From Mogibacterium diversum_A (GTDB taxonomy: Bacteria > Bacillota > Clostridia > Peptostreptococcales > Anaerovoracaceae): a stretch of DNA of 64,000 bases. Within the stretch, counting starts at the first letter, position 1, and every line of letters begins with the position of its first letter. The position numbers and the translations under genes are program-made. Positions 44,901-52,139 of this stretch are shown here, in pieces. The stretch is from assembly GCF_938028775.1 (NCBI RefSeq), contig NZ_CALIZG010000024.1:1-64000 (forward strand), given 5' to 3'. A model generated the notes under the pieces. That model ran no database searches, was not told where the DNA came from, and worked only from the letters and a program-made list of their open reading frames with translations.

Positions 44901-45102
44901 TAATTGAGTCCTTCAGTGTTCTCGCCATTACATGGTGTATACCAGGCTTACCATTAGCTGTTGGAGGTCCTTCATAAAATACGAAGCTAGGATCTCCCTC
45001 TCGTTCCTTTACGCAGAGATGCAGAAGATCTATGTCAGACCAATGCTGAACCTGTTCTTCTTGAACATCTGCTACTGATTTCTCAGATAAGTTTTCAAAC
45101 AT
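41974..45102 (-). CDS. ileS: Isoleucyl-tRNA synthetase, eukaryote-like (IleS2) type
   Basis: The 1042-residue enzyme charges tRNA-Ile. It has the class I HIGH-equivalent in FYEGPPTANGKPGIHHVMAR near residue 48, the KAGWDTHGLPVEIEVEKQLG-like motif (written here as GWDTHGLPVEIEVE), an editing domain and the KMSKS loop as KGKKMSKHVG. These match the eukaryote-like IleS group, which includes the mupirocin-insensitive enzymes, rather than the common bacterial IleS1. The ATG at 45102 has AGGAAGGG upstream; an in-frame start at 45129 is less suitable. It has its own promoter and a leader of about 50 bases. Confidence 0.96.
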   Translation of the reverse strand: MFENLSEKSVADVQEEQVQHWSDIDLLHLCVKEREGDPSFVFYEGPPTANGKPGIHHVMARTLKDSINRYKTMQGFQVKRKAGWDTHGLPVEIEVEKQLGMSGKNDIESYGIKEFNEKCRESVFKYTSLWREMSEKMAYLADMDDPYITYDNNYIESAWWIIKKFFDAGLIYEGHKVLPYCARCGTGLASHEVAQGYKEDPVLTVTCKFKRRDRDNEYFLAWTTTPWTLPSNILITVGPEVVYVRAKILEGTEEGNIFYVAKNLADKVLGEGKYEVLEEMTGKDLEYVPYEPLSTFVYGDDLDKVKGFYVATADYVTVEDGTGLVHTAYAFGEDDYNTCRKYGVDFAEPVDEKGCFTTTPWEGRFVMEEGLDVEILKYFAAEDKVFAKQKMVHNYPHCWRCDTPLVYYSKPGWYIEMTKLRDNLVANNNTVNWYPPYVGEKRFGNWIADVKDWNISRSRYWGTPIPIWRCECGHLESAGSRAELAEKAVEDVNPDTIELHRPYVDDIHFKCPCCGKTMERIPEVMDCWFDSGAMPYAQWHYPFENADRFEKELFPADFICEGIDQTRGWFYSLMAISTFIMGRAPYKNVLVNDLILDAKGKKMSKHVGNTVDPFDMMSKYGADVIRWYLVSVSPAWTPTKFDEEGVKDVQSKFFGTLRNIYNFFVLYSNMDDLDPANLDVPYENRPELDRWIISRYNRLVANVTEYMDEYDHMKTVRAINDFVVEDFSNWYIRRARRRFYAEGMTDDKKSVYATTYEVLLGVIKMIAPIAPFISDEMYVKLTGEKTVHIAHFPTSNGNLIDEKTEERMGLVKTLVNLGRGTREKERLKVRQPLSEVIVDGKYEELISDLVPLITEELNVKDVVFEKDLDKYMNFAVKPDFKAAGPVLGKDIKEFAGKLAKLDAKELIAEVSAGPVKLELGGKEYEITEDFLDVRISAKDGFVVGMENNVFTILDTTLTPELVNEGYVREVISKVQQLRKQNDFEMLDHIKISFEADDEVKAAVLDAADHIKEETLADSLVEASGLEKFDINGHKTGLAVAKC

Positions 45103-45159
45103 TTTTAATATCCCTTCCTCTAACATCAATTATTATTAATATAAACAAAATATTTACTA

Positions 45160-45188
45160 ATTTTACTATCCAAAGCACAAATTGTCAA
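45160..45188 (-). promoter_or_regulatory. Promoter of ileS-rlmN
   Basis: On the minus strand TTGACA (45188-45183) and TAAAAT (45165-45160) are spaced 17 bases. The predicted start near 45153 leaves about 50 bases of leader, too short for a T-box. Confidence 0.85.
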
Positions 45189-45226
45189 CAAACGAACGCT
45201 ATGTATATAGCCAAAAACAAATACTA

Positions 45227-46132
45227 TTATTTAATCTTATACTTGAGAGTTTCCTTGATTTTATCAACGATTTCGCCGTGATCGACTATCCTTAGATCAG
45301 GGTAAGACTTAAGAATTCTACCAGTCCCGAAGAACTTAGTCTTACGCATCTTCTTGTAAAATTCTTCTCTTGCAAGCTCATAGTCTCTCTTCATATCTGC
45401 AAGTTCCTTTGCAACCTCTGCCCTTCTCTCTGCAGCTGCATCCCTAATTTCAGCTTCGAAGGATGTACTTTCGGCTCTATATGCGTCAACCTTTCCCTTA
45501 GTATTTATAGCATCAACACCTATTCTAGTACTTAGTAAGTCACTGAATTCAGTCATTGATTTTTTCATATCATCAAGTCGCGTAATTCTTTTGTTAAGTC
45601 CGAGTGTGATAAGTACAGAAACAGCGAAGTCTGAAATAAATGCAATATATGCTATAAGAAGCAATATCACCCCAACTGTAGACGTTGCTAAGCCGCCGAA
45701 TATAGCTTCAACAAGTGGCTGTATTCGTCTTACTACAACCAAAATACCAAATCCCCATATAATGCTGAATTCTAGACAGATATACCCATGATAATTAAAT
45801 GGTTTCGAAGTATAATCCCACCATCTGGCATGAAATATTTTTAAAAGCGCATATCCACCGACTAACTCTAACATTGTCGATAGCAACATTCCAAGAAGGA
45901 ACACCTGTACATCTGTAGTAAATGAACTATGGTCTAATCCAAGTGCTTTTACCAGAAGGATAACAAAAAGCGAACCAAAACCGTATATCGGACAAATAGG
46001 TCCATTTAAAAATCCTCTATTTACGACAATTCCTTTACTGATTGCTTGATAAATAACTTCTGTAATCCAACCGATTACAGCATATACAAGAAAAAATAGT
46101 GCAACATCAGTCAGTATATATCCTGCTATCAT
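45227..46132 (-). CDS. Putative membrane protein, CmpB-like (ABC_trans_CmpB) family
   Basis: A 301-residue protein with about five hydrophobic segments in the first 190 residues. The family motif is visible: GWITEVIYQAISKGIVVNRGFLNGP (split near 21-45) with CPIYGFGSLFVI, and WWDYTSKPFNYHGYICLEFSIIWG further on. A charged helical C-terminal part (about 215-301) is rich in Ala, Glu, Lys and Arg and probably coiled coil. The Pfam name refers to ABC transport, but no ATPase is nearby, so the function is unclear. It starts 11 bases after ppk. Confidence 0.85.
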   Translation of the reverse strand: MIAGYILTDVALFFLVYAVIGWITEVIYQAISKGIVVNRGFLNGPICPIYGFGSLFVILLVKALGLDHSSFTTDVQVFLLGMLLSTMLELVGGYALLKIFHARWWDYTSKPFNYHGYICLEFSIIWGFGILVVVRRIQPLVEAIFGGLATSTVGVILLLIAYIAFISDFAVSVLITLGLNKRITRLDDMKKSMTEFSDLLSTRIGVDAINTKGKVDAYRAESTSFEAEIRDAAAERRAEVAKELADMKRDYELAREEFYKKMRKTKFFGTGRILKSYPDLRIVDHGEIVDKIKETLKYKIK

Positions 46133-46143
46133 AATCTCCTCTT

Positions 46144-48207
46144 TTAATTGCGATCTCCAAATTCCTTTAAGAGTCTCTCTTGGCTGTCGAACATTATACC
46201 ATTAGATGCGATATTAACATATCTTCCATCTGAAAATAAATACTTAGCCCTAGTATTATCCATCATATTCATCCGCATAATTAATTTAATCTTATAGATA
46301 CAAGTTTCTTCTGTTATAGGGAAAGCTAGCTCAAAGCGTTTATCCATATTTCTGTTCATAATATCCGCCGATGAAATATACACACGTTCATCCGAGCCAC
46401 TTCCGAATATATATACGCGAGAATGCTCTAAGAACCTACCTACAATGCTTATTATTTGAATATTATCGGTGTATTCTTCTACACCAGGCAGGAGTGTACA
46501 AATTCCTCTAACTATCATGCGCACTTTAACACCTGCCTGTGATGCTTCAGATAGCTTTTCTACGATGTGACGGTCTGAAAGGGAGTTCACTTTAATGAAT
46601 ATTCTTCCTTTGCTACCTTTAATGCGCTCGCGATCAATTAATTCAATTAACTTCGTTCTCATACATGATGGAGATGTAATAATATATCTAAATTGGTTAT
46701 CAGTAATCCCATCGATGGCATTATCGAATAGATTGGAAACCTCCTCACCAAGTTTACGGCTTGATGTTATAATTGAAAAATCAGTATACTGGCGTGCTGT
46801 AGTTTCATTATAATTTCCGGTTCCAACCTGCGTAATGATTTCTTGCTCTCCAATTTTACTAAATGACTTTTTAAAGACAATCTGACATGCCTTAAAATGC
46901 GATTTTAATCGCTTAGTTCCGTAATATACTTCACATCCAGAATCTTTAAGTTTTTTTGCCCAATCTACGTTATTGGCCTCGTCAAACCTGGCCCTGAGTT
47001 CAATAAGTACTCTAACACGCTTACCATTATTAGCAGCTTTTATCAAATATTCGATAATTCTAGGATGACTGGTCATTCTATAAATACTGATTTTTATTTC
47101 TTTGACTTTACTATGGCTCGCAGCTTCTCTTAAAAGTTCAAGCAAGTTATCCATTGAATCGTAAGGATATGCATCGAGCAAATCCCTTTCCATTATCAGA
47201 TCTATAATATTGGCTCTAACCTTTTTCTCAGAATTTGTTTTACGCAATTCAGGAAATGAGTTATCCAAAACTATGTGTCTTGATAGGTGCTCCTTTAAGT
47301 AGCCTAGGTGACTTAACGACGGAATATTGGAACAAAGAACTAATTCCTCATCTGAAAGCTTAAGAATATCTTTCAAGCAATCATAGAGACTATTATCAAT
47401 ACATTCGGAATATGCAAATGCTCCTACAAACTCTGAATTTCCACGCTTATCAAGCATCTTCTTTATTCGTTCTATTGCACCAGTTCCAAGATTGAAATTG
47501 TCATATTCAAAGTCAATATCAGCATTTCTAAAAGCCGTAAAAGCTATAAACCCTTTTGGTTCAAATGGGAAACATATATTATTCAGATACAATCTAATAA
47601 GCTCTAAAGGAAGTAATAAATTAATACCATGCGAATTACGAACAATTACACCTTTTAAAAGCGACTCTGGAATTTCAACCATCATCAGTTTTCTGATATT
47701 ATCTACAGAAGTATCAATAAGAATATACTGATGACCATCTTTTATGTTTTCCGAAATATCGCTTTTATCAACAAATTGCGGCTTAAAATCCGATGAAAGC
47801 TTCATGAGAAATTGCCCATCAACAAAGTCGTAATCAGATTCCGTTAAATCTTTATAAGAACCACAGCACACACCTATTTCTCTCAGTTCTTTGTAAATCT
47901 GTTCGGTTATCATTTCAGCTTTTTCATTAATTATACGTATCTCACGCCATATGTAATGAATCTGCTCATCTGAAGTAAGACCAGACATTGTGTCTCGTGT
48001 TAGCGAATCAATATTTCTAATATTGTTTAAACTACCAACACGTACCCGTATGAACTCTGCTAGATTTTTTTCGTAAATCAATCTAAATTTTACTCTTTCA
48101 AGAATTGGATTCCTGGTATTTGCAGCTTCATTTAATACTCTCTCATTAAATTTAAGCCACGAGAGATCTCGGTTCTGTGTAAACCCTTCAAGATAAAGCT
48201 CACTCAT
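46144..48207 (-). CDS. ppk: Polyphosphate kinase 1
   Basis: Ppk1 polymerises the gamma-phosphate of ATP into polyphosphate. The 687 residues show the N-terminal region NRDLSWLKFNERVLNEA, the middle domain, and two C-terminal phospholipase D-like domains with ELRARFDEANNVDWA near 405, the phosphohistidine in LKSHFKACQIV and the second His in LEHSRVYIFGSG, plus QVGTGNYNETTARQYTDFSI. It lies 14 bases after ppx, so synthesis and breakdown enzymes are in one operon. Confidence 0.95.
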   Translation of the reverse strand: MSELYLEGFTQNRDLSWLKFNERVLNEAANTRNPILERVKFRLIYEKNLAEFIRVRVGSLNNIRNIDSLTRDTMSGLTSDEQIHYIWREIRIINEKAEMITEQIYKELREIGVCCGSYKDLTESDYDFVDGQFLMKLSSDFKPQFVDKSDISENIKDGHQYILIDTSVDNIRKLMMVEIPESLLKGVIVRNSHGINLLLPLELIRLYLNNICFPFEPKGFIAFTAFRNADIDFEYDNFNLGTGAIERIKKMLDKRGNSEFVGAFAYSECIDNSLYDCLKDILKLSDEELVLCSNIPSLSHLGYLKEHLSRHIVLDNSFPELRKTNSEKKVRANIIDLIMERDLLDAYPYDSMDNLLELLREAASHSKVKEIKISIYRMTSHPRIIEYLIKAANNGKRVRVLIELRARFDEANNVDWAKKLKDSGCEVYYGTKRLKSHFKACQIVFKKSFSKIGEQEIITQVGTGNYNETTARQYTDFSIITSSRKLGEEVSNLFDNAIDGITDNQFRYIITSPSCMRTKLIELIDRERIKGSKGRIFIKVNSLSDRHIVEKLSEASQAGVKVRMIVRGICTLLPGVEEYTDNIQIISIVGRFLEHSRVYIFGSGSDERVYISSADIMNRNMDKRFELAFPITEETCIYKIKLIMRMNMMDNTRAKYLFSDGRYVNIASNGIMFDSQERLLKEFGDRN

Positions 48208-48221
48208 CGATACGCCTCACT

Positions 48222-49136
48222 TTAATTATTATTCAATTCTTCCAGCTTTTTCATCAGAAATCCCTCTCTTACTCCCGATTCGGAGACAGTTATTTCATCG
48301 TAACCTAGTTTATTCATAATCGTCTTCTGTATACACATACCTGTGACAAGTGACTGAACACGCTCTGGCTTTACTTTGAGTAACGTTCTGATAAAGTCCC
48401 TTTGATTAGTAAAATATAGTTCAAACAGCTCGTCATACTCTCTTGCAGAAAGTGTAGCCGTACTCTTGCTCCTATCCAAAAGCTTATTTGCGAGCTTACA
48501 TGTGGCTCGGACAGTACCTCCAATCGCATATACATGCCCAGGTGAAGCTTTAACATCTTTTGGAATACGCAGCTTCAAAAGAAGCTTCTCAGTTTCTTCC
48601 TTAATCGATGATAGCTCTTCTTTTGTAGGAAATATTCCATCTACATGTCGGTGATAAGCATTGAGAGATCCTATAGGCATGGTATCAGCAAAAATTATCT
48701 CATCCCCTGTAAATAAAGATATTTCTGTGCTACCTCCACCACAATCTGTAAGCATTCCAGTAGCATCTCCAATATCCTTCATTATGCCGTAGTAATCGTA
48801 TCTGGCCTCATCCTGACCCGTTATTACATCTACTTCAAATCCGACTTCATCATTTATGCGGGCGACAATTTCTTTTTTATTCTTAAGTTCTCTTATGCTT
48901 GCAGTCGCTATTGCAAATACCAGCACATCAGCCATTCCATCAACTGCAATTCTAAACTGTTTGAGTGCATCGATCATTACTTCTACTCCTTCTGCACTCA
49001 TCTCATTATCGTTTATATATCCAGCGATTCCACAGGAAACCTTGTTGCTCATAATCTGGCTGAAAGAATTATTATTCCCTATGTTATAAACCGCCATTCT
49101 AATCGTGTTAGAACCAATATCAATAATTACGTACAT
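48222..49136 (-). CDS. ppx: Ppx/GppA family exopolyphosphatase
   Basis: This 304-residue ASKHA-fold phosphatase hydrolyses polyphosphate or pppGpp. It opens with VIIDIGSNTIRMAVYNI (phosphate 1), and has TGMLTDCGGGSTEISLF near 137 (phosphate 2) and GHVYAIGGTVRATCKLA near 208. It lacks the C-terminal HD-like domain of the 500-residue forms. It is the first gene of the ppx-ppk pair. Confidence 0.93.
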   Translation of the reverse strand: MYVIIDIGSNTIRMAVYNIGNNNSFSQIMSNKVSCGIAGYINDNEMSAEGVEVMIDALKQFRIAVDGMADVLVFAIATASIRELKNKKEIVARINDEVGFEVDVITGQDEARYDYYGIMKDIGDATGMLTDCGGGSTEISLFTGDEIIFADTMPIGSLNAYHRHVDGIFPTKEELSSIKEETEKLLLKLRIPKDVKASPGHVYAIGGTVRATCKLANKLLDRSKSTATLSAREYDELFELYFTNQRDFIRTLLKVKPERVQSLVTGMCIQKTIMNKLGYDEITVSESGVREGFLMKKLEELNNN

Positions 49137-49172
49137 ATATACATTACCCTTCGTGTTTTATTATTCGTAGTC

Positions 49173-49201
49173 ATTCTAACAAAATTTGTAGTATTTATAA
49201 A
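49173..49201 (-). promoter_or_regulatory. Possible promoter of ppx-ppk
   Basis: On the minus strand TTTATA and TAGAAT are spaced 17 bases, with a leader of about 30 bases. The -35 match is only 4 of 6. Confidence 0.4.
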
Positions 49202-49247
49202 TAAAAATCACAATTATAATTTGTTTTTTTGTTTAATAACAATAAAA

Positions 49248-49273
49248 CAGAGTGTACATTCATGTACACTCTG
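49248..49273 (-). terminator. Terminator of lemA
   Basis: CAGAGTGTACAT and ATGTACACTCTG form a perfect 12-base inverted repeat. The minus strand continues TTTTATTGTTATT. It is 31 bases after the lemA stop. Confidence 0.8.
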
Positions 49274-49303
49274 CATCTTAAAGATATAAACTTCGATCAA
49301 TGA

Positions 49304-49867
49304 CTACTTGCTTGTTCCGAAATCCACCTTCACATTTTCACGTTCAGCTTCTGACGAAACTTCGAACATTGGCTTCGCTTCATACCCGAACGCTCTAGCA
49401 ATGATTGCTGAAGGAAATACTCTGCATTTTACGTTGAACTTCTTTACAACAGCATTGTAGTACTTGCGAGAATTAGCAATATCATTCTCAACTGCTTTTA
49501 GCTGGTCCATTAGCTCGATAAAGTTCGCATTTGCCTTTAGATCTGGATACGATTCAGCAACGGCAAACAAACTTCTTAAAGTACCAGATAGGATATTCTC
49601 ATTCTCAAGCTTTTCAGCAGTTGTAGATGAATTTCCAACGGCAGATCTAGCCTCTGTCACAGCCTTGAGTGTCTCCGATTCGTGAGCTGCATACCCCTTT
49701 ACAGTCTCAACCAGATTAGGAATGAGATCAAATCTCTTCTTGAGATACACATCCATAGTTGAAAAAGCTTCATCACAGCTTACAGCTAGCTTTACAAACC
49801 CATTATATGTAGCAATAACCCAAAGCAGCAGAAGTACGACTACTGCTATAACTATCCAAATTACCAT
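49304..49867 (-). CDS. lemA: LemA family protein
   Basis: A 187-residue membrane-anchored protein. Residues 3-24 form one hydrophobic helix (IVIAVVVLLLLWVIATYNG), followed by the LemA helical bundle with KKRFDLIPNLVETVKGYAAHE near 45 and NSRKYYNAVVKKFN near 135. LemA proteins form helical extracytoplasmic or cytoplasmic assemblies of unclear role and often pair with DUF2207 or TPM-domain proteins, as here. AAGAGG precedes the ATG. Confidence 0.93.
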   Translation of the reverse strand: MVIWIVIAVVVLLLLWVIATYNGFVKLAVSCDEAFSTMDVYLKKRFDLIPNLVETVKGYAAHESETLKAVTEARSAVGNSSTTAEKLENENILSGTLRSLFAVAESYPDLKANANFIELMDQLKAVENDIANSRKYYNAVVKKFNVKCRVFPSAIIARAFGYEAKPMFEVSSEAERENVKVDFGTSK

Positions 49868-49922
49868 TTTTACACCTCTTCTTTATTAAAAAGCAATAAC
49901 TATTAATATCTATTGATTCGTT

Positions 49923-49951
49923 ATATTAGCACATCAGTGCACTTACTTCAA
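49923..49951 (-). promoter_or_regulatory. Possible promoter of lemA
   Basis: TTGAAG and TAATAT on the minus strand are 17 bases apart. The spacer contains GCAC-TGAT-GTGC, a small inverted repeat. Each box matches consensus at 4 of 6. Confidence 0.4.
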
Positions 49952-49990
49952 CATATGAAATGTACTTAATTAATCTTTGTGATACAGCCT

Positions 49991-52015
49991 CTACCAAGAG
50001 CCGCCTCCGCCACCTCCGGAGCCTCCGCCAGAGAAACCACCACCGCCAAATCCGCCGATTCCACCGCCACTATCAGCATGTGCGGCGGCAATTCCAGAAT
50101 ACGTGCTATGCTGAATGCTGTTCATTATCATGTTCATCCTCATATAATCGAACGTAGTTGCGTTATATGAGCTGAATCCGGTGTGTTCAGGGATCTTGAT
50201 GGTATTGAATTTATGTATCCATTTATCCGTTAGTCCTAGAACATATGCATAAGGCAGAATGTTGTAGAAGTAAGATGGTTCGCTTTCTACAAGTTCATTG
50301 ATTCTATCTAGCTCAGCTGTTTCTATAAATTCTTTAAAACCTAATATCTCTCCATACACCTTGCGGTTGTATTCAGTTCTGCTCTGGATATTCGATAGTA
50401 GTAAAGGCATAGCGACTGTATATACGACGAGTATTATTAATAAGTACATCTCCCTTTCACCTTTACCTGCAAAATACAATGAGTTTATCAGGGTGCTCAT
50501 ATACACAAAATAAATTAATAGCCATACAATAACCCTAAAAGTTAAACTGCCAGCACCTAAAGATTTACGATAGAAGAATGCATCATTTAACTTACGAAGT
50601 ATCAGCAGCCATATTGATGCCCAAATACCCAATACGATGATTATTACGAAAATGGCCATTATGCCACCATATTTTGAACCAAACAAAACATCGACGGAAC
50701 CAGCTCTATATGCACTGAACGCAATGCTAAGCATATAACCCATCGCAGCGATGAAAGTAGCAAAAATCCCCTTCGCATCCGAAGCAGTAGATACAATAGC
50801 TTTATCTCCAGTATATCTATCCTTTAGCTGCGACTTAATCGTGTCATATGACTCTCCGATTGATTTTCCAGACTCTTTTATGCTAATCGTGCTTCCCACC
50901 GCCGGAGCAGATTTTTCATCAAATATTGCATTATACATCTTCTTTACAAATGCAGGTTCATCGCTCGGTGCTTGTAATGCTTTTATGGTTATTTTTTTCT
51001 TCTCCCCTTCAATAATCTGTATATATCCTTTTGATGCTAGGTATAGATATAATGAAGTAATATCCTTTTTATCAATCACACCATCTGCGAGATATCCAAG
51101 CTCAGCTGGTGTTATACCTTCAGGCGGATTGAACATTATAGGTGCGACAATATCTGCGTCCTTCTTTCTTGTAACCTTGATATAAATTAATAATATAAGA
51201 CAGATGACGAGTACTGCAGCATTTGCAACATTACTCCATGCTTTGCTTGGAGCACCAACCCAGTAACCATCCGGTGTCTTGACCATCAGCGTTACACCAG
51301 AATTAGAACTTATGGCAGCATCTTCATAGGACAATGTGTTATTCGCTTTGTCATATGACCACTTGCTATTATCCTCAGTAGATGAACCATATGAACCTGC
51401 ATATCCCTTCATCTCGGTGTATTTGAAATCACTTGGAAGTGAAACATTGATTTTTGAAGATGCAATCGATGTTTCCCACTCTGACGGAAGTACATCTACA
51501 TAAACGTTATTCTCTTGATTACTTTGTATATAATTATAAATTTTATACTTTATAACATATGTTTTCTCACCCGTCACATAAGAATGAGCACTCCCAATCC
51601 TGATGTTAACGTTGTTATCCTTAGTTACTTTAAAATCACCGCCTTCAACGCTGATATCCTTGATCTTATAGTTACTAGCAACAGGAATTCTTCTAATAAT
51701 TCCATGCTTTGCATATCTAAAATCAACTTTTATCGTCTCAGTGAAATCATATGAATAATCCTTATTAACCTTTACATCTACATCAAAGACCTTTGTAGTA
51801 TATCCTGACCTAGTATAATCTTGCTCAGCCAATGGCGATGCTTGATTTTGATTGTAGTAGTTTGAATATGAGCTAGAGTAAGAATTAGAATATGAATTAT
51901 AAGAAGAACTCCCATAAACATCACTCTTAATAGCTATACCCATTGTAACCACAAATATCACAACCAGAATCAGAGTTATTTTATTCAGCATGTTCCTAAA
52001 TGCCTTATGATACAT
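49991..52015 (-). CDS. DUF2207 domain membrane protein with Gly-rich tail
   Basis: A 674-residue membrane protein. An N-terminal hydrophobic segment (about 11-28) acts as signal or anchor, followed by a Ser/Tyr/Asn-rich stretch and an extracellular beta-rich DUF2207 region (about 60-240). A second membrane segment follows near 260, then a cytoplasmic part, then three more membrane segments (about 425-540). The end is glycine-rich with a final GGGSW, the usual TPM/DUF2207 type tail. The start at 52015 has AAGGGG upstream. It precedes lemA. Confidence 0.9.
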   Translation of the reverse strand: MYHKAFRNMLNKITLILVVIFVVTMGIAIKSDVYGSSSYNSYSNSYSSSYSNYYNQNQASPLAEQDYTRSGYTTKVFDVDVKVNKDYSYDFTETIKVDFRYAKHGIIRRIPVASNYKIKDISVEGGDFKVTKDNNVNIRIGSAHSYVTGEKTYVIKYKIYNYIQSNQENNVYVDVLPSEWETSIASSKINVSLPSDFKYTEMKGYAGSYGSSTEDNSKWSYDKANNTLSYEDAAISSNSGVTLMVKTPDGYWVGAPSKAWSNVANAAVLVICLILLIYIKVTRKKDADIVAPIMFNPPEGITPAELGYLADGVIDKKDITSLYLYLASKGYIQIIEGEKKKITIKALQAPSDEPAFVKKMYNAIFDEKSAPAVGSTISIKESGKSIGESYDTIKSQLKDRYTGDKAIVSTASDAKGIFATFIAAMGYMLSIAFSAYRAGSVDVLFGSKYGGIMAIFVIIIVLGIWASIWLLILRKLNDAFFYRKSLGAGSLTFRVIVWLLIYFVYMSTLINSLYFAGKGEREMYLLIILVVYTVAMPLLLSNIQSRTEYNRKVYGEILGFKEFIETAELDRINELVESEPSYFYNILPYAYVLGLTDKWIHKFNTIKIPEHTGFSSYNATTFDYMRMNMIMNSIQHSTYSGIAAAHADSGGGIGGFGGGGFSGGGSGGGGGGSW

Positions 52016-52050
52016 AGTTAACCCCTTCAATTTTAATCATCTAGATTGAT

Positions 52051-52059
52051 ATTATACCA
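52051..52059 (-). promoter_or_regulatory. Extended -10 promoter of DUF2207-lemA
   Basis: TGGTATAAT on the minus strand is an extended -10 with a predicted start near 52044, about 30 bases before the ATG. No good -35 is seen. Confidence 0.6.
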
Positions 52060-52082
52060 ATAAAGTACGTCTTTAATAATAT

Positions 52083-52114
52083 CAAAAAAAGCATAGCGGT
52101 AAAACCACTATGCT
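52083..52114 (-). terminator. Terminator of pnp
   Basis: AGCATAG and CTATGCT, with an inner GGT/ACC after one mismatch, form a hairpin that on the minus strand is followed by seven T. It is 26 bases after the pnp stop. Confidence 0.9.
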
Positions 52115-52139
52115 CATTTTAATACTTATTTAAGAAGAA

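Noticed and set aside
45198..45211. Hairpin after the CmpB-family gene as a terminator
   Set aside because: The stem is only 5 bp and there is no U tract.
45103..45226. T-box leader before ileS
   Set aside because: The promoter lies too close to the start (about 50 bases of leader) and no T-box sequence is present.
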